The notes under the pieces were generated by a model. The model had not been told where the DNA came from. It saw only the letters and a program-made list of their open reading frames with translations, and ran no database searches. Of a stretch of DNA of 38,723 nucleotides, positions 7,132 through 13,279 are shown in pieces. This DNA comes from Colimorpha sp045591485 (lineage in GTDB: Bacteria; Bacteroidota; Bacteroidia; Bacteroidales; P3): positions 1 to 38,723 of the forward strand of contig JAZNSV010000219.1 of the NCBI GenBank assembly GCA_045591485.1. The letters run 5' to 3'. The translations under genes were made by a program, and so were the position numbers. Each line of letters begins with the position of its first letter. The stretch's first letter is position 1.

Positions 7132-7794
7132 TTACTTCTTGGTCAGCACCTCGTCGATCATGCCGTACTGGAGGGCCTCTTCGGCGGTGAACCAGTGGTC
7201 GCGGTCGCTGTCTTTCTCCACCTGCTCGAAGGGCTGACCGCTGTGCTTGGCGATGATTTCGTAGAGTTCTTTCTTGAGCTTCAGTATCTCGCGGACGGTG
7301 ATTTCCATGTCGGTGGCCTGGCCGTCGGCGCCGCCCATGGGCTGGTGTATCATCACGCGGGCATGCGGCAGGGCGCAGCGGCGGCCTTTCTCGCCGGCGC
7401 AGAGGAGCACGCTGGCCATCGAGGCGGCGAGACCCGTGCAGATGGTCGAGACCTTGGGCTGGATGTACTGCATGGTGTCGTAGATGCCCAGGCCGGCATA
7501 GACGGAGCCTCCCGGCGAGTTGAGGTAGATCTGGATATCCTTGGTGGGGTCCACGCTCTCGAGGAAGAGCAGCTGGGCCTGGATGACGTTGGCGGTGTAG
7601 TCGTCGATGGCGGTGCCGAGGAAGATGATGCGGCCCATCATCAGACGGCTGAAGACGTCCATCTGGGCCACGTTCAGTTGGCGCTCCTCGACGATGTAGG
7701 GCGTGAGCGAGTTATTGATGGCCGAGGTGTATTTGGCCATGGTGGTGCTGCTGATGCCACGGTGGCGGGTGGCGTATTTCTCGAATTCTGTCAT
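7132..7794 (-). CDS. clpP: ATP-dependent Clp protease proteolytic subunit
   Basis: The 220-residue protein is a full-length ClpP serine protease. The catalytic triad is visible: Ser125 in GLAASMASVLL, His150 in ARVMIHQP, and Asp199 in DSDRDHW. Other landmarks are GRIIFLGTAID (54-64), IYLNSPGGSVYAGLGIYD (89-106) and the C-terminal FTAEEALQYGMIDEVL. It assembles into a tetradecamer that degrades unfolded or tagged proteins delivered by ClpX or ClpC in the cytoplasm. No clpX or tig gene is adjacent, unlike the common order in many bacteria; instead ribD lies 67 bases upstream and a DUF1016 relic follows. No consensus promoter was seen in the 67-base gap on the coding strand, so readthrough from ribD is plausible. 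Confidence 0.97.
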   Translation of the reverse strand: MTEFEKYATRHRGISSTTMAKYTSAINNSLTPYIVEERQLNVAQMDVFSRLMMGRIIFLGTAIDDYTANVIQAQLLFLESVDPTKDIQIYLNSPGGSVYAGLGIYDTMQYIQPKVSTICTGLAASMASVLLCAGEKGRRCALPHARVMIHQPMGGADGQATDMEITVREILKLKKELYEIIAKHSGQPFEQVEKDSDRDHWFTAEEALQYGMIDEVLTKK

Positions 7795-7861
7795 GTTAAT
7801 GTTGATATATTTGATGTGTTGATAACGTTTTAGGTCCGCAAAAATTGTGCCAACAAAAAAA

Positions 7862-8860
7862 TTAAATCACAATCAGACGCTGTGGCGCTATAGGGGGTAC
7901 GGCAGGGGCGGGGATTCCGCCGCCGAGGCGCTGCGGGCTGCGCAGGATGCGCACCTCGTCATAGAGGCCGCTGGCGATGAAGGCGTCCAATATCTGGCGC
8001 CCGCCCTCGACGATGACGCTCTGCAGCTTGCGCTCGTAGAGCTCATGGAGGGCTTCTTCTACGGTCTGGCTCCGTAGGATGAGCGGTTGAATCTTTCCTC
8101 TCTCCACTTTCCACTCTCCACTCTCCACTCTCCCACGGCGGTCCAGCACCACGGGCTGCGGCTGCGGGCCGAGGTAGTGGCGCGCCGTGAGCGAGGGGTG
8201 GTCCTGTAGGTATGTTTCGCTGCCCACCAGGATGGCGGCCTCCTCGGTGCGCCAGCGGTGGTTCAGTCGGTTCTGGCGCTGGGTGCTCAGCCAATAGTGG
8301 TGTGTTGCAACACTGTTGCAACATACAGAACCAGGTGCCATGTAGCCGTCGGCGCTCTCGGCCCACTTCAGGATGACGTAGGGGCGCCGCTGCTCCATGA
8401 AGGTGAAGAAGCGCCGGTTCAGCTCGCGGCCCTCCTCCTCCAGCACGTGCCGTGTCACTTCTATACCGGCCTCCTCCAGCTTGCGGAAGCCGTTGCCGGC
8501 CACCAGAGGGTTGGGGTCGTCGTTGCAGCACACCACGCGGCGGATGCCCTTCTCGACGATGAGGTCGGCGCAGGGGGGCGTCTTGCCGTAGTGCGAGCAG
8601 GGCTCGAGGTTGACGTAAAGAGTGGATAGTGGGTAGTGGATAGTGGAAAGTGTGTTGCTACGCAACAGGGCGTTCCTTTCCGCATGCCACTCGCCATAAC
8701 ATTGGTGGTATCCTTCGCTTTCCACTTTCCACTTTCCACTTTCCACTTCGCTCACTACCACGCACCCCACCAACGGATTGGGCCTCACGCGTCCCAGTCC
8801 GTTAGTGGCCAGCTGCAGGCACCGCCGCATATACATTATGTCTATCTCCGCCTGTGTCAT
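7862..8860 (-). CDS. ribD: Bifunctional riboflavin biosynthesis protein RibD carrying repeat-derived insertions
   Basis: The 332-residue protein performs the second and third steps of riboflavin synthesis: deamination of the pyrimidine intermediate and reduction of its ribosyl group. The deaminase domain shows RPNPLVGCVVV, zinc ligands His59 (WHAERNAL), Cys88 and Cys97 (EPCSHYGKTPPC). The reductase domain shows YVILKWAESADGYM, RTEEAAILVGSETY and SVIVEGGRQILDAF. I chose the ATG at 8860 (MTQAEIDIMYMRRCLQLA); the longer frame to 8950 would start before the promoter. Oddities: heptamer DNA repeats in frame replace or lengthen loops at residues about 38-48 (SEVESGKWKVESE), 68-80 and 242-253 (VESGEWKVERG), and an 11-base repeat encodes a Cys-rich loop near 179-186. 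Catalytic residues are untouched, so it is probably active. Rest of the rib pathway is not in the window. Confidence 0.92.
   Translation of the reverse strand: MTQAEIDIMYMRRCLQLATNGLGRVRPNPLVGCVVVSEVESGKWKVESEGYHQCYGEWHAERNALLRSNTLSTIHYPLSTLYVNLEPCSHYGKTPPCADLIVEKGIRRVVCCNDDPNPLVAGNGFRKLEEAGIEVTRHVLEEEGRELNRRFFTFMEQRRPYVILKWAESADGYMAPGSVCCNSVATHHYWLSTQRQNRLNHRWRTEEAAILVGSETYLQDHPSLTARHYLGPQPQPVVLDRRGRVESGEWKVERGKIQPLILRSQTVEEALHELYERKLQSVIVEGGRQILDAFIASGLYDEVRILRSPQRLGGGIPAPAVPPIAPQRLIVI
8100..8134. repeat. Heptamer array within ribD (reductase domain)
   Basis: Five consecutive 7-base units: CTCTCCA, CTTTCCA, CTCTCCA, CTCTCCA, CTCTCCC on the plus strand. In the ribD frame they encode VESGEWKVE-type peptide. 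Three DNA units (21 bases) keep the reading frame. Confidence 0.85.
8303..8323. repeat. Direct repeat of palindrome TGTTGCAACA within ribD
   Basis: The 10-base palindrome TGTTGCAACA occurs at 8303-8312 and 8314-8323, an 11-base period. It encodes the unusual CCNSVATHH loop between the reductase motifs SADGYM and LSTQRQ. A related GTTGC-TAC-GCAAC inverted repeat follows the heptamer array at 8621-8655. Confidence 0.6.
8621..8655. repeat. Heptamer array within ribD (deaminase domain, second loop)
   Basis: Five 7-base units: AGTGGAT, AGTGGGT, AGTGGAT, AGTGGAA, AGTGTGT on the plus strand. They encode part of SNTLSTIHYPLST between the HAE and PCxxxGxTPPC zinc motifs of ribD, a segment that is shorter in typical RibD. 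Confidence 0.8.
8718..8745. repeat. Heptamer array within ribD (deaminase domain, first loop)
   Basis: Four perfect 7-base units CTTTCCA followed by a partial CTT. In the ribD frame they encode the EVESGKWKVES peptide inserted between VGCVVV and GYHQ. Confidence 0.85.
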
Positions 8861-8869
8861 AACAGAATG

Positions 8870-8877
8870 CAAAGATA
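8870..8877 (-). promoter_or_regulatory. Candidate -7 element for ribD, almost leaderless
   Basis: TATCTTTG on the minus strand matches TAnnTTTG. A start 5-8 bases downstream would fall within a few bases of the ribD ATG at 8860, giving a nearly leaderless message. No clear -33 TTTG at the right distance. Confidence 0.45.
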
Positions 8878-8906
8878 CAACAAAATAACGGATTGGTGAA
8901 AAAAAT

Positions 8907-8937
8907 TTTGCCAGTTTGCAAAATATGCGTACCTTTG
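8907..8937 (+). promoter_or_regulatory. Promoter for structured RNA B / small secreted protein
   Basis: TTTG at 8907-8910, 19 bases, TACCTTTG at 8930-8937: exact Bacteroidota -33/-7 sequence and spacing. Expected start near 8942. Confidence 0.75.
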
Positions 8938-8942
8938 CACCC

Positions 8943-9129
8943 GATTTCACAAGGAAATCAACGAAGCGTTATACTCGTTCTGCGAAAGGGAACCTAGGAA
9001 ATTCCATGAATTACAGAATCAGTGTAATGGTCTTCGCTTATATAGCGTGGGCTTATTGCATCTTCTTAATTCAAGGTTATTCCTAGGACCTCCTTTCGGG
9101 AAGTGGCATACAGCGCCACGCTTCTTGTT
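8943..9129 (+). ncRNA. Structured RNA of 6S-like shape or long 5' leader (RNA B)
   Basis: Between 8861 and 9231 there is no gene but a foldable transcript. A 5' hairpin pairs GATTTC (8943-8948) with GAAATC (8954-8959). The main hairpin pairs AAGCGT (8964-8969) with ACGCTT (9118-9123), GAAAGG (8984-8989) with CCTTTC (9092-9097), CCTAGGAA (8993-9000) with TTCCTAGG (9080-9087), GAATTA (9008-9013) with TAATTC (9067-9072), TGTAAT (9023-9028) with ATTGCA (9055-9060), ending in CGCT-AGCG (9035-9047). The open region on the 3' side can form its own hairpin, GTGGC (9103-9107) with GCCAC (9115-9119), which competes with the closing stem. Closing stem, open middle and 3'-side hairpin resemble 6S RNA, but I cannot verify the family; it may instead be the leader of the 9232 gene. 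Confidence 0.55.
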
Positions 9130-9231
9130 AGTTAATAATTGTCCTTTGCGGTGCTGGAGGGGCGGAACGGCCTATGCGGTAGACAAAAACTTAGACCTGC
9201 AGGCAACAGGATAAACACCGCCAAAGGAAAA

Positions 9232-9621
9232 ATGAAGAAAATATTTTTAATGCTCGTGGCTGTCATGGGCTTCGCCCTCGCCGCAAACGCACAATCTGAC
9301 CAATGTAGCATCACAAATGGCAATGGTGGATATCTAACGGCCTCTGTGACGAGCACATCAGGTATGGGGTATGACGGCGATGCAAAGATAACGGTCACCG
9401 TAACACCTAGCGAGAAACAGCCTAAAGACGGTAAAGTTATTTGTAAAATAACGTATATTCGTAAATCCGACGGAGAAAGAGAAGTTATAACAAGAGATTT
9501 GAATTTTAAAGCAAACCAAAGTTCAGCACAGACAGTTTATCTTGATTCTCCTGCAAAAAGAATTGTTAGCATAGAAATTTGGGGAGCTGAATGTAAGAGC
9601 GTAAATAGAAATAATTACTGA
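9232..9621 (+). CDS. Small secreted protein of unknown function
   Basis: The 129-residue protein starts at the ATG at 9232 (MKKIFLMLVAVMGFALAANAQ), a clear Sec signal peptide; the upstream frame to 9139 is rejected because it hides the signal and overlaps the end of the structured RNA region. The mature protein, about 108 residues, looks like a single beta-sandwich: SITNGNGGYLTASVTST, AKITVTVTPSEKQPKDGKV, then VICKITYIRKSDGEREVI, KANQSSAQTVYLD and RIVSIEIWGAECK. Two or three cysteines could form a disulfide. No family recognised. It lies about 290 bases downstream of a strong promoter with a structured RNA between, the same layout as the gene at 4970, and is followed by a terminator. Confidence 0.75.
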   Translation: MKKIFLMLVAVMGFALAANAQSDQCSITNGNGGYLTASVTSTSGMGYDGDAKITVTVTPSEKQPKDGKVICKITYIRKSDGEREVITRDLNFKANQSSAQTVYLDSPAKRIVSIEIWGAECKSVNRNNY

Positions 9622-9645
9622 ATAACGAACCGCATAGACTATATA

Positions 9646-9682
9646 GGGCGGTACACATTGATGCGTGCCGCTCTACTTTTTT
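9646..9682 (+). terminator. Rho-independent terminator after the small secreted protein gene
   Basis: GGGCGGTAC (9646-9654) pairs with GTGCCGCTC (9665-9673), with two wobble pairs, then a six-T run at 9677-9682. Its loop contains the first, degenerate member of the 41-42 base repeat array. Confidence 0.7.
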
Positions 9683-9957
9683 GTCAATTTCACCGCGCAT
9701 CGATGCGGGGCGGACTTTTTGTGTGAAAAATGAGCCCGCATATATGCGGGGAGCACTGATTGGCTGAAAATCGACCGTGCATATATGCGGGAGACACTAT
9801 TTCATTGAAAACTGACCGCGCATCGATGCGGGGTGCGTTTACCAGGCTGTTTCGTCATCCCGCATCTATGCGTGGTGCATTTACCGAACGGAAAGCAGGC
9901 TCAGCAACGATGCGGAGCCTGCTTTCTGCGTTGTAAGATTATTTCGCGCCGATGCGG
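9654..9957. repeat. Array of about eight palindromic units at 41-42 base spacing
   Basis: Units built on CGCATCGATGCG are centred at about 9659.5, 9701.5, 9742.5, 9783.5, 9824.5, 9866.5, 9908.5 and 9950.5, so successive centres are 41-42 bases apart. The middle five are best: CGCATCGATGCG (9696-9707), CCCGCATATATGCGGG (9735-9750), GCATATATGC (9779-9788), CGCATCGATGCG (9819-9830), CGCATCTATGCG (9861-9872). The outer ones keep only the right half (GATGCG). Intervening segments are partly alike, often containing a CACTTT-like stretch and TTGAAAA-like stretch, so the array may be a decayed tandem repeat. It fills the gap between the small secreted gene and the asnS stop codon. No cas genes are present and spacers are too short for CRISPR. 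Confidence 0.75.
9892..9925 (-). terminator. Strong hairpin, possible terminator of the thyA-asnS cluster
   Basis: AAAGCAGGCTC (9892-9902) and GAGCCTGCTTT (9915-9925) make an 11-pair perfect stem around a 12-base loop that is itself a repeat unit of the array. In the asnS direction there is no long U tract after it, so termination is uncertain. Confidence 0.45.
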
Positions 9958-11394
9958 TTAGAACTCGGCGGTCTTCGGGGTTCTTGGGAAGGGGATGACG
10001 TCGCGGATGTTGGCCATGCCGGTGACGAAGAGCAGCAGGCGCTCGAAGCCCAGGCCGAAGCCGGCGTGCGGGCAGCTGCCGTAGCGGGGCGTGTCGAGGT
10101 AGCACCACATGTCCTTCATCGGGATGTGGAGCTCCTCGATGCGGCCCATCAGCTTGTCGTAGTTCTCCTCGCGGACGCTGCCGCCGATGATCTCGCCGAT
10201 CTGCGGGAAGAGCACGTCGGTGCCCTGCACGGTGAGGCCGGAGAAGCCCTGGCGCTTGCCCTCCTCCTCCACGTGGTCGTTGAGTTTCATGTAGAAGGCC
10301 TTGATCTCCTTCGGGTAGTCGATCATGATGACGGGCTTCTTGAAGTGTTTTTCCACCAGATAGCGCTCGTGCTCCGAGGCCAGGTCAACGCCCCAACTGA
10401 CGGGGAACTCGAACTTCTCGCCGTTCTTGACAGCCTCTTCCAATATCTTGATGCCTTCGGTGTAGGGCAGACGCACAAACTCGGTGTCCACCACGCTGCG
10501 CAGGCGCTCGATGAGGCCGTTGTCGATCATCTTGTTGAGGAACTCCAGGTCGTCCATGCAGTGGTCGAGGGCCCAGCGGACGCAGTACTTGATAAACTCC
10601 TCCTCGAGGGCCGTCAGCTCGTCCATCTGGTAGAAGGCCATCTCCGGCTCAATCATCCAGAACTCGGCCAGGTGGCGCGGGGTGTTGCTGTTCTCGGCAC
10701 GGAAAGTGGGGCCGAAGGTGTAGATCTTGCCCAGCGACGTGGCACCCAGCTCGCCTTCCAGCTGTCCGCTGACGGTCAGAGCGGTGAACTTGCCGAAGAA
10801 GTCCTGCTCCCAGTCTATGGTGCCGTCCTCCTTGCGGGGCGGGTTCTCGGGGTCGAGGGTCGAGACGTGGAACATCTCGCCGGCGCCTTCGCAGTCGCTG
10901 GCGGTGATGATCGGCGTATGGAAGTAGAAGAAGCCGCGCTCGTGGAAGAAGGTGTGGATGGCCATGGCCATGTTGTGGCGCAGGCGCATGACGGCTCCGA
11001 AGGTATTGGTGCGCAGGCGCAGGTGGCCTATCTCGCGCAGGAACTCCATGCTGTGGCCCTTCTTCTGCAGGGGGTAGGTGTTGGGGTCGGCCTCGCCGTA
11101 GACGACGATGCTCTCGGCCTGCACCTCGACGGCCTGGCCGCTTCCCTGGCTCTCCACCAGCTTGCCCTCCACGCCGATGCAGGCACCGGTGGTGATGCGT
11201 TTCAGCTCTTCTTCAAAGCGGGCGGGGTCGGCCACCACCTGTATGTTGTGGATGATGGAGCCGTCGTTGACGGCCAGGAAGGCGACGTTCTTGTTGCCGC
11301 GCTTGGTGCGGACCCATCCCTTTACGCATATTGTGGTGCCCAGCAGGGCGCTCACGTCTTCTTTCAGCAGTTGCTTGATCTCGTAACGTTTCAT
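9958..11394 (-). CDS. asnS: Asparaginyl-tRNA synthetase
   Basis: The 478-residue class II aminoacyl-tRNA synthetase charges tRNA-Asn in the cytoplasm. Residues about 15-100 form the OB-fold anticodon-binding domain (VKGWVRTKRGNKNVAFLAVNDGS). The catalytic domain shows FHTPIITASDCEGAGEMF (about 158-175), class II motif 2 FGPTFRAENSNTPRHLAEFW (about 227-246) with IEPEMAF after it, and motif 3 GFGLGFERLLLFVTGMANIR near the C-terminus. The ending RDVIPFPRTPKTAEF identifies AsnRS rather than AspRS. Its ATG overlaps the stop of the HEPN gene as ATGA, so its translation is tied to a toxin-antitoxin-like pair. The stop codon touches the last unit of the palindromic array. Confidence 0.97.
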   Translation of the reverse strand: MKRYEIKQLLKEDVSALLGTTICVKGWVRTKRGNKNVAFLAVNDGSIIHNIQVVADPARFEEELKRITTGACIGVEGKLVESQGSGQAVEVQAESIVVYGEADPNTYPLQKKGHSMEFLREIGHLRLRTNTFGAVMRLRHNMAMAIHTFFHERGFFYFHTPIITASDCEGAGEMFHVSTLDPENPPRKEDGTIDWEQDFFGKFTALTVSGQLEGELGATSLGKIYTFGPTFRAENSNTPRHLAEFWMIEPEMAFYQMDELTALEEEFIKYCVRWALDHCMDDLEFLNKMIDNGLIERLRSVVDTEFVRLPYTEGIKILEEAVKNGEKFEFPVSWGVDLASEHERYLVEKHFKKPVIMIDYPKEIKAFYMKLNDHVEEEGKRQGFSGLTVQGTDVLFPQIGEIIGGSVREENYDKLMGRIEELHIPMKDMWCYLDTPRYGSCPHAGFGLGFERLLLFVTGMANIRDVIPFPRTPKTAEF

Positions 11395-11813
11395 TGTATG
11401 TTGGTTTTATTGTTTTTCTCTTTTGTCAAGGTGTCAATTGTGTCTATCATCTCTTCGGCAGGTTTGATGAGCGGCAGCACTTGTTTTTCGGTGAGTCCGA
11501 AGGTGTCGCCATAGTCGCCTGTCTGGCGGAGTGAGAAGAGTTGGCCGTACAGCGTGCCGTATTCTCTGTTGAGTATGTCGGTCTTGATATAGTGCGGGTC
11601 GAGCATCTGGATGATGCCGTGGTGGGTTTGTACCGTATGCCCGTCCTGCAGAAGCAGGGCCGACACGGCGTAGTAGACGGCATAGTACAGGCGGTTGGCA
11701 ATCATGTCCCAATAGCCGAGAGGGACAATGTTCTTCACCTGTTCCATTGTGTTGTGTGCCTTCTCCAAGCGGTAGCTTACAAGGGCGAATCTTTCTTCAT
11801 CCGACAGGCTCAT
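11391..11813 (-). CDS. HEPN-domain protein (partner of MNT nucleotidyltransferase)
   Basis: The 140-residue, mostly helical protein fits the HEPN family: RFALVSYRLEKAHNTMEQV at the start, NRLYYAVYYAVSALLLQDG in the middle (about 40-58), and KTDILNREYGTLYGQLFSLRQTGDYGD. In HepT/MntA-type systems the HEPN protein is an RNase toxin with an Rx4-6H motif, and its partner MNT enzyme modifies it. I find no Rx4-6H motif here, so this member may be non-catalytic. It overlaps the MNT gene upstream and asnS downstream by four bases each (ATGA), making a tightly coupled trio. A toxin-antitoxin, a regulatory, or a drug-modifying accessory role are all possible; the pairing with MNT is the strongest evidence. 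Confidence 0.8.
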   Translation of the reverse strand: MSLSDEERFALVSYRLEKAHNTMEQVKNIVPLGYWDMIANRLYYAVYYAVSALLLQDGHTVQTHHGIIQMLDPHYIKTDILNREYGTLYGQLFSLRQTGDYGDTFGLTEKQVLPLIKPAEEMIDTIDTLTKEKNNKTNIQ

Positions 11814-12124
11814 AGTGCAATGCGGTCGTTGGTTACGTTTTTATAGAACGGGGTAAAGCTGCTGGCCTCCCAATCTTTCTTTGTCAGCAGAATGGGGCTG
11901 ACCATGGCGTCGATGTCCCAACCAGCTTCGATGAACGGGTAAGCGTAGTCGGCAAAGTCGGTGTGTAGCAAATCCTCTTTTCCGAGCAGTACCAGCACGT
12001 CCCAATCCGAGTTGCTATTGGCGGTGCCACGTGCTTGCGAGCCGAAGAGCCATGCCTCGCCGTTCTCCGGCAGCACTCTGCTGGATACTTCCGACAGCCG
12101 TTTTATTTTCTCTTCCCGCGTCAT
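11810..12124 (-). CDS. MNT-type minimal nucleotidyltransferase
   Basis: The 104-residue protein has the Pol-beta-like nucleotidyltransferase signature: AWLFGSQARGTANSNSDWDV (GS at 28-29, Asp40 and Asp42) and a third acidic position in GWDIDAMVS (Asp70 or Asp72). This matches MntA-like minimal nucleotidyltransferases that in known pairs add AMP to the HEPN toxin and silence it. The gene starts 9 bases after the manC-like gene and overlaps the HEPN gene as ATGA. All catalytic acids appear present, so it should be active. Substrate is inferred from the pair, not shown. Confidence 0.85.
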   Translation of the reverse strand: MTREEKIKRLSEVSSRVLPENGEAWLFGSQARGTANSNSDWDVLVLLGKEDLLHTDFADYAYPFIEAGWDIDAMVSPILLTKKDWEASSFTPFYKNVTNDRIAL

Positions 12125-12133
12125 CTTTTGCTG

Positions 12134-13231
12134 TTATTTCTTGTCTATCAGTTTTTTCAGTGCCACGTCGCTGGCGAAGCGGAATGTCTGCTCTTCGCTT
12201 TGGCGGCGGCATATCATGAGGGTGTCGTCGCTGGCTGCGACGATGTAGCCGTCGAGGCCGTCGAGGACGATGGTCTTCGACGGGTCGTCGGGCATGACTA
12301 CGAGGGTGTTGCGTGTGTCGTAGATGAAGACATTGCCGCTGACGATGGCGTTGTCGTGGCGGTCGTGCGGCACAGCGTCATAGAGTGTGCCCCAAGTCTC
12401 GACGTCGCTCCATCCGAACGAGGCGGCCAGCACATGCACGTTGTCGGCTTTCTCCATGATGCCGTTGTCGATGGAGATGCCTTCGCTCTGCGAATAGACG
12501 CGTTCCAGCTCGGCGGCGGGCGTCGTGATGTTGAAGCCGAAGAAGCTTTCGGCAATGGCAGGCAGGAAGCGGTGGTAGGCCTCTTTGAGCACCGGCAGTC
12601 GCCACACGAGCAGACCGGTGTTCCAGAAGAATTCGCCGCTGGCTATGAACTGGCGTGCCATCTCGACGGGCGGCTTTTCGGTGAAGGTGACCACCTTGTG
12701 CAGGTTCTTGGCCTTGGGCAGCGACGGCTCGTCGCGGAACTGTATGTAGCCGTAGCTGGTGTCGGGCCTCACGGGCACGGCGCCCACGGTCAGTATCCAG
12801 TCGTGGCCCTGCACGGTGTCTACCGCCTGTCGCAGGTCGGCCATGAATTTCTCCTGGCGGAAGACGGCGTGGTCGGCCGGCGAGACTATGATGGTGGCTT
12901 CGGGGTCGATGCTGCCGATGACGGCGGCGGCGTAGGCTATGCAGGGGGCTGTGTTGCGGCGCATGGGCTCGCCCAGCACCTGGTGCGGTTCGAGGTTGGG
13001 TATCTGTTCGCGCACCTGGGCCACATAGCTCTCGCCGGTGACGATGACTATGTGCTCGCGCGGACAGATGTCGCAGAAGCGGCGGAAGGTGCTCTGCAGC
13101 ATGGTGCGGCCAGTGCCCATGACGTCGATGAACTGCTTGGGACTGTCGGCGCCTGCTATGGGCCAGAAGCGGCTGCCAAGGCCACCGGCCATGATGATGC
13201 ACCAGAGATGGGTTGATATGTTGTCTTTCAA
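12134..13231 (-). CDS. manC: Mannose-1-phosphate guanylyltransferase
   Basis: The protein makes GDP-mannose from mannose-1-phosphate and GTP for glycan synthesis. Motifs: CIIMAGGLGSRFWPIAG (nucleotide-binding loop), SPKQFIDVMGTGRTMLQST, VSPADHAVF, FTEKPPVEMARQF, EFFWNTGLLVWR and the later SIDNGIMEKADNVHV, ASFGWSDVETWGTL. The C-terminal isomerase domain of bifunctional ManC is absent; length, about 365 residues, fits single-function Bacteroidota enzymes. No ATG precedes the essential AGGLGSR loop with enough length (the only one would start right at it), so a TTG start is needed: 13231 gives MKDNISTHLWCIIMAGG, a normal N-terminus; 13240 and 13267 are alternatives. It follows thyA closely and precedes the MNT gene by 9 bases. 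Confidence 0.88.
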   Translation of the reverse strand: MKDNISTHLWCIIMAGGLGSRFWPIAGADSPKQFIDVMGTGRTMLQSTFRRFCDICPREHIVIVTGESYVAQVREQIPNLEPHQVLGEPMRRNTAPCIAYAAAVIGSIDPEATIIVSPADHAVFRQEKFMADLRQAVDTVQGHDWILTVGAVPVRPDTSYGYIQFRDEPSLPKAKNLHKVVTFTEKPPVEMARQFIASGEFFWNTGLLVWRLPVLKEAYHRFLPAIAESFFGFNITTPAAELERVYSQSEGISIDNGIMEKADNVHVLAASFGWSDVETWGTLYDAVPHDRHDNAIVSGNVFIYDTRNTLVVMPDDPSKTIVLDGLDGYIVAASDDTLMICRRQSEEQTFRFASDVALKKLIDKK

Positions 13232-13279
13232 ATCGTTCAATCTTGTTTGTGTCGGCGGCGGTGCCAACGGTTGTTTGTT

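Noticed and set aside
7807..7814. TATATTTG on the plus strand upstream of clpP as a promoter
   Set aside because: It points into ribD antisense and has no TTTG at the right distance or gene to serve.
9654..9957. CRISPR array
   Set aside because: Repeat cores are only 12-18 bases, vary between units, the gaps are about 20-25 bases and partly similar, and there are no cas genes or leader.
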